DNA of 64,000 bases from Rhodovibrio salinarum DSM 9154 (GTDB lineage: Bacteria > Pseudomonadota > Alphaproteobacteria > Kiloniellales > Rhodovibrionaceae). Shown here piece after piece: positions 15,896 to 24,474 of this stretch. The notes under the pieces are model-generated. The model was not told the origin of the DNA. It saw nothing but the letters and a program-made list of their open reading frames with translations, and made no database searches. The stretch spans positions 3,971,347 through 4,035,346 of the forward strand of contig NZ_KI911559.1 of the NCBI RefSeq assembly GCF_000515255.1. The letters are read 5' to 3'. A program made the position numbers and the translations under genes. Positions within the stretch are counted from its first letter, which is position 1. Every line of letters begins with the position of its first letter.

Positions 15896-18311
15896 TTTCC
15901 GGGGTATCGGAGATACCGGCTTCGATATAAACGTGGCTGACGAACTCGTCCTATTTTACGGCCCGAACGGCTACGGTAAGACAAGCATTACTGAGGCAAT
16001 TGAATGGTTGTTCTACGGGGAAACCAAGCGACGTAAGCACGGCGAGCAGTATTGGGCGACTGAATATCAAAACACATACCGCAATGCTCACGACGGCTTC
16101 CCGGTACACGTCGAGGCCGATGTACGTTTCGAAAATGGGGAGACGTTCCGTCTCGCCCGAACGATGGATGGCAACGCCAGCAGTGAGGCCGGTCAGACCT
16201 TCGTTAACGATCAAGAAGCCCTTTTCAGCAGCATCGGATTAACGCCGAACGAAGCATCGTATCCGGTCGTAGCCCAACACGGCTTACAAACGTTCATCCA
16301 TACACGCCCCAAGGACCGCCGCGATGCGATCGCAGCCGCTCTAGGCCTGGATGATCTGATCGCTTTTCGGACGGCCCTGGAAGGTGCACGTCGCTCCTAC
16401 GCGAATTCGCCGCCGCGCGAACTCGTTCAAGCGCGTCAAAAGGTTACCGAACTCGGCAACGAGCTGGAGCAAACTGATATTGCCATCGACGTCGCGAAAA
16501 AATGGCAAAAAGGGAAGGCGGACGAACGTGATATCGATGCAATCAGGGCCGTTGCGCAGCGACTTACGGGCTGCGGTGCTGAGGATCTGAACACACTCCT
16601 TGATGCCCTTCGCGAACGTAGACGTGATGTTGGCAAGTCGGTTTTTGACCCGACGCGGCTCTCGCTTCGGGAACACCCAGGGCGCGGAATCGAGGAAATA
16701 GAGAAGGCCCAGCAAAAGGTCACCGAACAGCTGGACGCCCTTGCTCGGACGCTCGATGGCCTCATCACGAAAGCGGCGTCGGCCTACTCAACCGCGTACC
16801 TCAAGTTCTGGACAGAAGGTTTACGGCTGGCCGATGGGTCGACGACGTGCCCGATGTGCGAACACGATACCCTTCAGCCAGATCGTCAGGATGAACTGCG
16901 GCGCCGAATTGCGGAAAGCCAGAAAGCGCTCGAGCTTGACGCAGGCCTCCGTCAGGCAGTGCAAGAACTGAGCGAAGCCCTCCAGACACTGGAGCAAGCT
17001 GCGACGGAGATCGGTCCCGCGCCTCCGGACCCCGAGGAAAAACCGCTTCTTCGTTCGCTTTTCGATCCGGGCTCGCAGGAGGTCGAGGCGTTCTTGCATG
17101 CCTACGATCAACTCCATGACGCCAGGCGTGAGATGAACCAAGCTGGCCGAGCCGTCCAAGAGATGGTGGATAGCCTCCCTGCCAGACTTGGGACCACGGG
17201 CGCGGACTTTGCCGCAATAAAAGAGGCATACCGGGGCGCCCACGCGGCCCTGAAGCAGCATCTGACAACCTACCTCGGTGCGCTAAAGTCATACTACGAG
17301 GTGTGGGCCGACTTCTCACAAGCTCTCGATAAGCGGATCGCAACTGGTCTGGAGATCCGACGCGTCGACGCTGTCGGGAGAGCGTTAAGGTCTTCAGATG
17401 AAGTGCGGCGTATACGCGTCTCCGACCAAGCCCTGAACTCGGCCGGCGAGTTGCTGCAACGTGTCGAGAAAACGTTGCAAACCAGCCAACGCGAAAGGTT
17501 GGATTCAAGAGGAGCTGAGGTCCGGAATCTCTACGATATGCTGAACCCCGGCGCCGATGTTGGATTTGAGACAATGGAGCCGGGCACCAATAAGCTCAAC
17601 CTCCACGCCCGGTCCTTCGGAAAACGAATGCCAGCGGCGCCCAATCTAAGCCAGTGTCAATTGAACTGCTTGGGCTTGGCCGTCTGGTTAATGCGGGCAA
17701 CGACGCCGACATCACCATTCGGGTTTATCGTTCTCGACGATCCCGTCCAATCCATGGACGACGAGCACTACGAGGCATTGTTATCTGAACTTATCCCATG
17801 CCTTTTGGATCAGTATGGGAAGCAGGTTATTATCTTGTCTCACTTTCAGAACCTCGTTGAACGGACACGAAGTCTTAACCCCGCTCGTGAAAGCCGAGTC
17901 TATAATATCGAGCAATATGGCATCCACGGACCCGAAATCGTGGAACAGGCAGCCATCAAGCAAAGGCTTTCAAGCATTAAACACCTGGTCAAAGGTAACC
18001 AACATAACCGTGACATGGCGGTGGATCGTCTTCGCGTTCTCGTCGAGACGTTCATTCGCGAGCTTTACGTACAGAAATGTGGCGGCCCCACCCCGGCAGA
18101 ATACGACCGGGCAACAGCACGTCAGCTTCTTCAACTTTTTCAGAACATACCTGGCACCACACCGAAAGAACATAACCTTCTGAGTGACACGGTCGGTTTT
18201 GCCGACCCGGCGCATCACACGGACCAAAAATACACGACCCCGAGCAAAGAACGCATTCAGCCGCACATCAGCCGGCTAGAACAACTCATGCGAACCCACG
18301 GCTTGCTGTAA
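15867..18311 (+). CDS. Rad50/SbcC-like AAA ATPase with zinc hook
   Basis: An 814-residue SMC/Rad50-type ATPase. Walker A GPNGYGKTS at 32-40, coiled-coil regions on either side of a CPMC zinc-hook motif (Cys328, Cys331), signature LSQCQLNCLGLAVWL, Walker B and D-loop FIVLDDPVQSMDDEH, then a His switch region (LSHFQ). About 130 further residues form a C-terminal helical domain with RLRVLVETFIRELY and GFADPAHHTD. The start at 15867 puts MRLIRLKARNFRG first, as in RecF/Rad50 proteins; 15840 would add nine unlikely residues. No Mre11-like nuclease is adjacent, so it is not a standard SbcCD. Genes of this type often belong to defence systems. Confidence 0.85.
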   Translation: MRLIRLKARNFRGIGDTGFDINVADELVLFYGPNGYGKTSITEAIEWLFYGETKRRKHGEQYWATEYQNTYRNAHDGFPVHVEADVRFENGETFRLARTMDGNASSEAGQTFVNDQEALFSSIGLTPNEASYPVVAQHGLQTFIHTRPKDRRDAIAAALGLDDLIAFRTALEGARRSYANSPPRELVQARQKVTELGNELEQTDIAIDVAKKWQKGKADERDIDAIRAVAQRLTGCGAEDLNTLLDALRERRRDVGKSVFDPTRLSLREHPGRGIEEIEKAQQKVTEQLDALARTLDGLITKAASAYSTAYLKFWTEGLRLADGSTTCPMCEHDTLQPDRQDELRRRIAESQKALELDAGLRQAVQELSEALQTLEQAATEIGPAPPDPEEKPLLRSLFDPGSQEVEAFLHAYDQLHDARREMNQAGRAVQEMVDSLPARLGTTGADFAAIKEAYRGAHAALKQHLTTYLGALKSYYEVWADFSQALDKRIATGLEIRRVDAVGRALRSSDEVRRIRVSDQALNSAGELLQRVEKTLQTSQRERLDSRGAEVRNLYDMLNPGADVGFETMEPGTNKLNLHARSFGKRMPAAPNLSQCQLNCLGLAVWLMRATTPTSPFGFIVLDDPVQSMDDEHYEALLSELIPCLLDQYGKQVIILSHFQNLVERTRSLNPARESRVYNIEQYGIHGPEIVEQAAIKQRLSSIKHLVKGNQHNRDMAVDRLRVLVETFIRELYVQKCGGPTPAEYDRATARQLLQLFQNIPGTTPKEHNLLSDTVGFADPAHHTDQKYTTPSKERIQPHISRLEQLMRTHGLL

Positions 18312-18831
18312 AAGGTAATGTCCAACGATGTTTGTCGTGCCCTCACCATGCTGACCGATTAAGCCGCCATCTGGAGCTATTCGAGGCATGGCGAACACAG
18401 GAGCTCCGTCCCCCGTGATTTATCGATAAATCAAATTCGCCCTGATCTATACGTAACGCCAAGCCTGATAGGCACCCCGATGCTTTTTGTGATAGTGCGC
18501 CATGGGATAAGCTGGAAGCTATCACACGTAATATCTTTGACGATTTGTTGGTGAATATCGAGGACATCCTGAGCCATCAGAACTAGACGCGACGAGTCAC
18601 CACTTGTCGCCACCCCCATGCCCGGCGGCACAAAGGCATCACCATTGATGATAACGTAACTTGAAATACCTTTCTTTCATAGCTTTAGCTAATCAGCGTC
18701 CGACTTCGGCATTCCGGGTTGAGCGCCCTTCATTCTATTTGGCTGTAGTTCGGCCGGCTTTTCCCGGTATAGGATCGAGAGGAGGTTTTGATTTGCCCAT
18801 GGGGACCGGCCATGCCCGTGAGGCAACACAT
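18312..18831. other. Intergenic stretch with a possible gene remnant
   Basis: No confident gene. The reverse strand from 18631 to 18431 encodes 66 codons that read like a protein piece (FVPPGMGVATSGDSSRLVL just upstream and through the ATG), but there is no ribosome site and no family I recognise. It is probably a remnant of a gene cut by IS copy B. Confidence 0.25.
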
Positions 18832-19176
18832 CTAGCAGGCTGCTGAAGAAATCTCGCGTTGGGCGGTAAGGGTGGGCTCGTCGCCGTCGACGAAGTGGAT
18901 TTCGATCTCCAACGTGCCATCGTCGGTGATCTCTGCGTTCCCGTCGCCCCAGACCTCGTCACCCTCGTCGAAGCCTGCGAACCGGAAGAACACGATCTGG
19001 CGGCCGTACTCGACGTCCAGGTCGAGGTGCACGGCCCCGAATTCCATCTCGCCGTGGCCGGCATCGTCGAGGGTGAAGTGCGCCGGGTTGGCGAGGTCCA
19101 GGAAGTCCCGGTTCCACATGTCGGAGCCGGTGATCCGCCAGCGGCCGACCACCTCGCAATGCACCGGATCGGTCAT
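18832..19176 (-). CDS. Passenger protein of IS copy B (114 aa)
   Basis: Begins with ATG overlapping the transposase stop (ATGA, 19173-19176). The protein reads VVGRWRITGSDMWNRDFLDL, then alternating beta strands and acidic turns (EYGRQIVFFRFAGFDEGDEV, LEIEIHFVDGDEP). From memory it resembles small stand-alone hypothetical proteins with a GRWRI-MDLWD start and a C-terminal GDDS turn, so the IS appears to have captured a cellular gene. The last codons ISSAAC run through the terminal repeat, and the TAG stop comes from the CTAG target site. The protein is the same as in copy C. Confidence 0.65.
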   Translation of the reverse strand: MTDPVHCEVVGRWRITGSDMWNRDFLDLANPAHFTLDDAGHGEMEFGAVHLDLDVEYGRQIVFFRFAGFDEGDEVWGDGNAEITDDGTLEIEIHFVDGDEPTLTAQREISSAAC

Positions 19177-20389
19177 GCCGCGCCCCCGATCAGCTTGGGC
19201 AAGCGCACCAGGTTGTAGGCGGTCGCAGCGAGCGTGACCTGCGCCCCGACACGGTTCAGGCCGCGATGGCGGACCTGATGCAGACCGCCGGCGCTCTTGG
19301 CCCAGCCGAAGACCTCCTCGATGCGTTTGCGCACGCGCTGGCTGACCGTATAGCCGGGATGGCGGGTGGTTCGTCGATCGATCGCGGAGCGTCGTCGGGC
19401 CTTGTCGGTGACGTAGCTGTTCTGGGCGACGTGCGGGGTGATGCCCATCTCCCGCAGTTCCATGACGAAGTCGCCCGTGTCGAAGCCCTTGTCGGCGGCC
19501 AGCGTCTGGCCGGCGCGTGTCGGTAAGTCGGCGACCATCTCCAGGGCCGCCATCCGCTCGGCCGATCCGTGAGCCCGGGTCGTCCGCGTGCTGACGACCA
19601 GGCCATTGCAGTTCTCCATGAGCACGTGCCCCATGTAGGCGAGCCGCGCCTCCTTGCCCGGTCCCTTGCGGAACAACCGGGCGTCCGGGTCCGTGGTCGA
19701 TGCGTGGGTCTGGTTGGACCGCCGTTCGCCCCGGAAGTTGCGCGACGGGTTCCGGCCCTGGTCCCGGTTGGAACCTCCAGAGCTTTGGTCGTCGTCATCG
19801 CCGCTGCCGCCACCCTGACCCTCGCGCGGGTGGAAGCTTTTCATTGAGGCCCAGGCGTCGATTAGGCTGCCGTCCACCGAGAAGTGCTCCCCGCTCAACA
19901 GCGGCTTGACCTTGGGATGGTCGAGCACGGCGTTAAGCAGGCGCTCGGCAACGTCACTCTCGAACAGGCGGTCCCGGTTCTTGGCGTAAACCGTCGAATG
20001 CCAGACCGGATCGTCGATCCCGAGCCCGACGAACCAGCGGAACAGCAGGTCAAACTCCAGCCGCTCCATCATCTGCCGCTCAGAGCGCAGACCGTGCAGG
20101 ATCTGCAGCAGCAGCGCGCGCAAGAGCCGCTCCGGTGGAATGCTCGGGCGGCCGCGCTTGCTGTAGATCTCGGAAAAGGTCGGCGACAGCTCTTGGAGCG
20201 CGTCATCGACGACCGTTCGGATCACCCGCAGCGGATGATCCGGCGGGACACGCTGCTCCAGGTCCACGTAGCTGAACAGGCTTCCGGAACGGCGGTCATC
20301 CCCGCGCAACTCGCTACCTCCATGACCGTGATGCCAGCACAGAATCATGGCCGGAGGAGCCGCGTCAGCCCGGATTTTTCAGCAGCCTG
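18836..20389 (-). mobile_element. IS5/IS1182-type insertion sequence, copy B (1554 bp)
   Basis: Terminal inverted repeats CAGGCTGCTGAA (18836) and its complement ending at 20389, flanked on both sides by CTAG (18832-18835, 20390-20393), a 4-base target duplication. Contains transposase and passenger gene. Encodes the same proteins as copy C, in opposite orientation, so the two moved recently. Confidence 0.92.
19173..20348 (-). CDS. IS5/IS1182-type DDE transposase (copy B)
   Basis: A 391-residue transposase starting MILCWHHGHGGSELRGDD, with the same domain order as copy A: LFSYVDLEQRVPPDHP N-terminal domain, FSVDGSLIDAW (catalytic Asp), ADKGFDTGD (Asp), RKRIEEVFGWAK (Glu). It differs from copy A at a few residues (for example LHQVRHRG against LHQVHHRG). 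ATG lies 41 bases inside the right end. The stop overlaps the passenger start. Predicted active. Confidence 0.92.
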   Translation of the reverse strand: MILCWHHGHGGSELRGDDRRSGSLFSYVDLEQRVPPDHPLRVIRTVVDDALQELSPTFSEIYSKRGRPSIPPERLLRALLLQILHGLRSERQMMERLEFDLLFRWFVGLGIDDPVWHSTVYAKNRDRLFESDVAERLLNAVLDHPKVKPLLSGEHFSVDGSLIDAWASMKSFHPREGQGGGSGDDDDQSSGGSNRDQGRNPSRNFRGERRSNQTHASTTDPDARLFRKGPGKEARLAYMGHVLMENCNGLVVSTRTTRAHGSAERMAALEMVADLPTRAGQTLAADKGFDTGDFVMELREMGITPHVAQNSYVTDKARRRSAIDRRTTRHPGYTVSQRVRKRIEEVFGWAKSAGGLHQVRHRGLNRVGAQVTLAATAYNLVRLPKLIGGAA

Positions 20390-20476
20390 CTAGAGCGTTT
20401 CAGTGATTGATTGAATCGAGAGGGATTGAACGAACCCGCTATCGCTGGGGTTAGCGGATAACATGTGCGAGCGGGT

Positions 20477-20526
20477 CTCCTGCCTGAGACGATGGGGTTG
20501 CCTACCACCACCTCTCAGGACAGGAG
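20477..20526 (+). promoter_or_regulatory. Stem-loop masking the ribosome site of the IS91-associated recombinase
   Basis: CTCCTGCCTGAGA (20477-20489) pairs with TCTCAGGACAGGAG (20513-20526) with a single bulge and a 23-base loop. The 3' arm contains the AGGAG ribosome site 7 bases before the ATG at 20534. Folding would hide it, so translation is likely reduced, a known strategy in transposable elements. It could also serve as a subterminal hairpin of the IS91 element. Confidence 0.5.
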
Positions 20527-20533
20527 TCCCCAG

Positions 20534-21393
20534 ATGGCTGAACTCAGCCCTCTGCGCCGGCGCATGATCGAGGACATGACGGTCCGCAATCTCGCGCCAA
20601 CCACGCAGCGATCCTACATCTCCGCGGTCGCTCGGTTCAGCCGATTTTTTGGCCGATCGCCGGATCGTCTGGATCTCGACGATGTCCGGAGCTTCCAGGT
20701 TCATCTGGTCAGCCAGGGTGTGTCTTGGGGCAATCTCAATCAGACCGTTGCGGCGCTGCGCTTTTTCTACGGCGTCACGCTCGGACACGCTGAGGTTCCT
20801 GAGCGCATCCCTTACGCGCGGGCGCCGCGGAGTTTGCCCGAGATCCTCAGCCCGGAGGAGGTCATCCGGTTCCTCGAGGCCGTAGCCGGTTTCAAGTGCC
20901 GGATTGCGCTGGCCACAGCCTACGGTGCCGGCCTGCGCGCCTCGGAGGTCGCCACGCTCCAGATCAGCGACATCGACAGCACGCGCAAGCTGATCCGTGT
21001 CCGTCAAGGTAAAGGCGGCCGCGATCGGCACGCCATGCTGTCCGACCAGTTACTCGGTATTCTGCGGGCATACTGGCGGCTGACCCGGCCGGACCCCTGG
21101 CTGTTTCCAGGACGCGACCGCGCGACGCCGATCCATCCGACGGCATTGAACGCGGCCTGCCGCTCTGCGCGCGCCGCGGCCGGCTTGAGCAAGCGCGTCA
21201 CCGTGCACACGCTGCGCCACAGCTTCGCGACGCATCTGCTGGAGGCCGGCACCGACATCCGGATCATCCAGGTGCTGCTCGGCCACAGTCATCTCAGCAC
21301 GACCGCCCCTATACCCAGGTCGCCCGCACCACGATCCAGCAGACGCAGAGCCCGCTGGACCGGCTTGAGCTGATGATCGCGCCGTCGGGCTGA
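20534..21393 (+). pseudogene. IS91-associated tyrosine recombinase, frameshifted before the catalytic Tyr
   Basis: An XerC/D-like recombinase: SAM-like N-terminal domain ([20 protein letters not shown]), catalytic Arg in [12 protein letters not shown], Lys in [26 protein letters not shown] (HxxR) and [11 protein letters not shown]. One base is missing after TTA (about 21305), so the frame runs into PIPRSPAP; restoring it gives [19 protein letters not shown], with the nucleophilic Tyr, and a stop at 21391-21393 overlapping the transposase ATG. The start at 20534 has AGGAG. As written the enzyme lacks its nucleophile. Confidence 0.8.
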
Positions 21394-22580
21394 TGCCCGT
21401 GACGACCTCGGTCGAGGTCGCTGACGTCTTTCGAGCGGCGGCGGACTGGCGCGTGGCCAACGACCAGCACCTCAGCCGCGATCAGCGCCGGGTCTACGGT
21501 GCCGTACGCGCTTGCCGGACCGCGGCCCTCGGCGGCCACAGCGAGCGCTGCGGCAGCTGCGGCTACAGCCGGATCGCCTACAACTCCTGCCGCAACCGGC
21601 ACTGCCCCAAGTGTCAGGGCGCCGCGCGTCGGCAATGGCTGGCCGACCGCCAGGCCGAACTCCTGCCGGTCGCGTACTTCCACGTCGTATTCACCCTGCC
21701 GCCCGCGCTCGCCGCGATCGCCCTGCAGAACAAGGCGGCCGTCTACGGCGCCCTGTTCCAGGCCGCGACCGAGACGTTGCGCACCATCGCCGCCGACCCC
21801 CGTCACCTCGGCGCCGAGATCGGCGGCGTCGCGGTCCTGCACACCTGGGGCCAGAACCTGCAGCATCATCCGCATCTGCATTGTATTGTGCCCGGCGGCG
21901 GGCCGAGCCCGTGCGGGACCCGCTGGATCGCCTGCCGTCCCGGCTTCTTCCTGCCGGTGCGCGTCCTGGGCGCGGTCTTCCGGCGCCTGTTCCTGGCGCG
22001 GCTTCGGGCTCTGCATGCCGCCGATGAACTCGCGTTCTTCGGCAACCTCGCGCCGCTCGCCGCTGCCGCCGCCTTCCGCGACCATCTGGCCCCGCTCCGC
22101 CAGCAGGCCTGGGTGGTCTACGCCAAGCCCCCATTCGGCGGGCCCGAGCAGGTGCTGGCCTACCTCGGCCGCTACACCCACCGCGTCGCGATCACCAACC
22201 ATCGCCTGGTCGCCCTACAGGACGGACGGGTGAGCTTCCGTTGGAAAGACTACCGCCACCACGACAAGATCAAAGTCATGCATCTCGACGCCGGGGAGTT
22301 CACCCGGCGCTTCCTGATGCACACCCTACCGAGCGGTTTTCATCGGATCCGGCACTTCGGTCTGCTCGCCAACGGTCACCGCGCCGCCAAGCTGCGCCAG
22401 TGCCGCGATCTCCTCGCCGTGGCGGCGACATCCATCACAGACACGCGCACCACCGGGACCACGGACATAGAGGTTCCAGCGCACACCGTCTGTCCGCACT
22501 GCAACGGGCCGATGGCCTTCGATGCCCTGGTCCCCGCGACACCAGAGCCGGCCGAGATCGTCGGGCTGGACAGTTCGTGA
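21393..22580 (+). CDS. IS91-family transposase (HUH rolling-circle type)
   Basis: A 395-residue rolling-circle transposase. N-terminal zinc-binding domain (CGSCGYSRIAYNSCRNRHCPKCQ, Cys/His ligands around residue 50-70), HUH motif HPHLHCIVPGG (about 163), and the catalytic Tyr in YLGRYTHRVAITN (about 255). A C-terminal CPHCNGPM adds a second zinc site. The start overlaps the stop of the recombinase (TGATG). IS91 elements have no terminal repeats or target duplications. The pair recombinase plus IS91 transposase is a common arrangement. Confidence 0.92.
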   Translation: MPVTTSVEVADVFRAAADWRVANDQHLSRDQRRVYGAVRACRTAALGGHSERCGSCGYSRIAYNSCRNRHCPKCQGAARRQWLADRQAELLPVAYFHVVFTLPPALAAIALQNKAAVYGALFQAATETLRTIAADPRHLGAEIGGVAVLHTWGQNLQHHPHLHCIVPGGGPSPCGTRWIACRPGFFLPVRVLGAVFRRLFLARLRALHAADELAFFGNLAPLAAAAAFRDHLAPLRQQAWVVYAKPPFGGPEQVLAYLGRYTHRVAITNHRLVALQDGRVSFRWKDYRHHDKIKVMHLDAGEFTRRFLMHTLPSGFHRIRHFGLLANGHRAAKLRQCRDLLAVAATSITDTRTTGTTDIEVPAHTVCPHCNGPMAFDALVPATPEPAEIVGLDSS

Positions 22581-22993
22581 CCGCACGACCCGACGCCACC
22601 TCTCATCACCAACGAGATCAGCAGCCGTCGACGACGGGTGTCTCAGCGTGGGCAATCCTCAGAGGGGCGCACCGAGCTCCGCTCACTCGGACCGGACGAC
22701 TCGCTGCCATACGCCCTCGCTGCCCACTCGGCTCGGCCGCTGACCGTGTCAGCTACCCGACCGACCACGCTCGGCACCGCCATGCCGACCGCCCTTCTCT
22801 GCGCCCCGAGCCGGCGTCGACACAATCCCCATAGACCCGCCTCGCTGCCCGCGGGCCCGTTCAATCCACGTTCACGAGCGGTCCGGCGAAAGCCGTCCCG
22901 CCCCGGCAAACTGCCGTTCCCGGACCCTCGAGAACGCTCCAGATTCCCTTTGAGGTGGCGGTATGATTCCTGGCCTCCGAAAGGAGACCGATT
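22581..22993. other. IS91 right flank to IS5 remnant, no gene
   Basis: About 410 bases of GC-rich sequence without a credible gene. It must hold the 3' end of the IS91 element and the left end of the IS5 remnant; exact borders are not visible because IS91 makes no target duplication. AAAGGAGA precedes the ATG at 22994. Confidence 0.35.
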
Positions 22994-23205
22994 ATGGACC
23001 AGGGCTGTTTTTGGCTGAGTGACGAGCAGTTTGCGCGGCTTGAACCTCACTTGCCGCGGGATACGCGGGGTAAGCCGCGGGTGGACGACCGGCGGGTGAT
23101 CAGCGGGATCATCCATGTGCTGATCTCCGGCTGCCGCTGGAAGGACGCGCCCGCCGTCTACGGGCCGCGCAAGACCTTGTACAACCGGTTCCAGCGGTGG
23201 TCGAC
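22994..23205 (+). pseudogene. IS5-family transposase N-terminal fragment (DUF4096 type)
   Basis: [43 protein letters not shown] and [11 protein letters not shown] are the N-terminal third of IS5 (IS427-like) transposases. After RWS the sequence switches within a codon or two to the cysN-derived frame, so the element is truncated at about 23205 and its catalytic part is missing. Confidence 0.8.
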
Positions 23206-23925
23206 CTGGAATTCGACCGGCCGGTGCCGTTCGACCCGTACGCGGAGAACCCGGCGACCGGGTCGTTCATCGTGATCGACCGGATGACCAACGCCACCGT
23301 GGGCGCGGGGATGATCGACTACGCGCTCAGGCGGGCGACCAACGTGCACTGGCACGACACCAAGGTGGACAAGGCGGTGCGCGCGCAGGCGAAGGCGCAG
23401 CGGCCGTGCGTGCTCTGGTTCACCGGGCTGTCGGGGGCGGGCAAGTCGGTGGTCTCCGACCTGGTGGAGCAGCGCCTGGCGGGGATGGGCAAGCACACGA
23501 TGATGCTGGACGGCGACAACGTCCGGCACGGGCTGAACCGGGACCTGGGCTTTACCGACGAGGACCGGGTGGAGAACATCCGCCGGGTGGCGGAGGTGTC
23601 CCGGCTGCTGACCGACGCCGGTCTGATCACGCTGGTGTCGTTCATCTCGCCGTTCCGCAGCGAACGGCGGATGGCGCGCGACATGCTGCCCGAGGGCGAG
23701 TTCCTGGAGGTGTTCGTCGACGCGCCGCTGGAGGTGTGCGAGCAGCGCGATCCCAAGGGGCTGTACAAGAAGGCGCGGGCCGGGGAGCTCCCGAACTTCA
23801 CCGGCATCGGCTCCAGCTACGAGCCGCCCGAGGCCCCGGAGCTGCACCTGCGCTCCGACCAGGCCAGCCCCGACGCCCTCGCCCAGCAGGTCATCGCCCT
23901 GCTCGAAGCGCGGGGGATGTTGTAG
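23197..23925 (+). CDS. cysC: Adenylyl-sulfate kinase; truncated CysNC (NodQ-like) fusion
   Basis: The first 40 residues ([20 protein letters not shown], then [17 protein letters not shown]) are the C-terminal end of the CysN/NodQ sulfate adenylyltransferase GTPase. The rest is a full APS kinase: P-loop GLSGAGKS (about 77), [43 protein letters not shown] and [14 protein letters not shown] kinase makes PAPS, the donor for the sulfotransferases found at 52.6 and 60.5 kb. The GTPase is gone, replaced by an IS5 remnant, so no native promoter is visible. Very GC-rich codons suggest a different source. The kinase could still be active. Confidence 0.82.
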   Translation: MVDLEFDRPVPFDPYAENPATGSFIVIDRMTNATVGAGMIDYALRRATNVHWHDTKVDKAVRAQAKAQRPCVLWFTGLSGAGKSVVSDLVEQRLAGMGKHTMMLDGDNVRHGLNRDLGFTDEDRVENIRRVAEVSRLLTDAGLITLVSFISPFRSERRMARDMLPEGEFLEVFVDAPLEVCEQRDPKGLYKKARAGELPNFTGIGSSYEPPEAPELHLRSDQASPDALAQQVIALLEARGML

Positions 23926-24474
23926 GTCGAGGCAAGAGGATCGTTTGCGTTGGTTGGGTGAGCCACAACGGGCCGTGAGCCGACCGGCGACTACCGATTG
24001 CGGGTGACAGGACCGTGACCGCTGGTCCATGCGGTGTCTGATGGCGCTTGCGGGTCGGGCGCGTCGGCGAGGATCCCGGTGCGATGGAGTAACGTGCCGA
24101 GATTGCTGGAAGAAATCTCACCGATCCGAGCGTCCCGGCCCAGGTGTAAGGCAAGGTCGGCCCGTCGCTCCCCGGCCTGGAGGCGTTGCTGGATTTCCAG
24201 GCGGCGCGCGTCCAGGGCTCGTCGCCGACCTGATCTGCGGTCGTGCTGCCTAGGCTCGGGTAAGTTTCGGGCCAGGATCTGAATAGCGGTATAGAGGCTC
24301 ATATGGGGGCGCTGAGGCATGGCGCCAGGCTCCGTCTGTCCTGCTCGGCCGCGGAAGTGTCGCTGTTACACGATCCGACAATGTGCGGAGGAAACCGAAT
24401 TTTTAGGGCGCGTTTGCCCACTGCAGGCGTTACCGCCCATCTTAAGGAACGGGATACGTTCAAAGGACGTGATC
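23926..24474. other. Intergenic stretch, no recognisable gene
   Basis: About 550 bases. A leftward 109-codon frame (23991-24320) and short rightward frames are compositionally odd and match no family I know. The recombinase-like frame is open from 24319 but its upstream part is Cys/Arg-rich and lacks a ribosome site, so it is treated as non-coding. Confidence 0.35.

Noticed and set aside
15867-18311. SbcC of a standard SbcCD nuclease
   Set aside because: No SbcD/Mre11 gene adjacent, and a distinct C-terminal helical domain is present.
18431-18631. A 66-codon leftward gene
   Set aside because: Protein-like text but no ribosome site, no family and homology-like sequence before the ATG; treated as a remnant.
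24319-24474. N-terminal extension of the integrase-like gene
   Set aside because: Extension is Cys/Arg-rich without ribosome site, while AAAGGA precedes the ATG at 24475.
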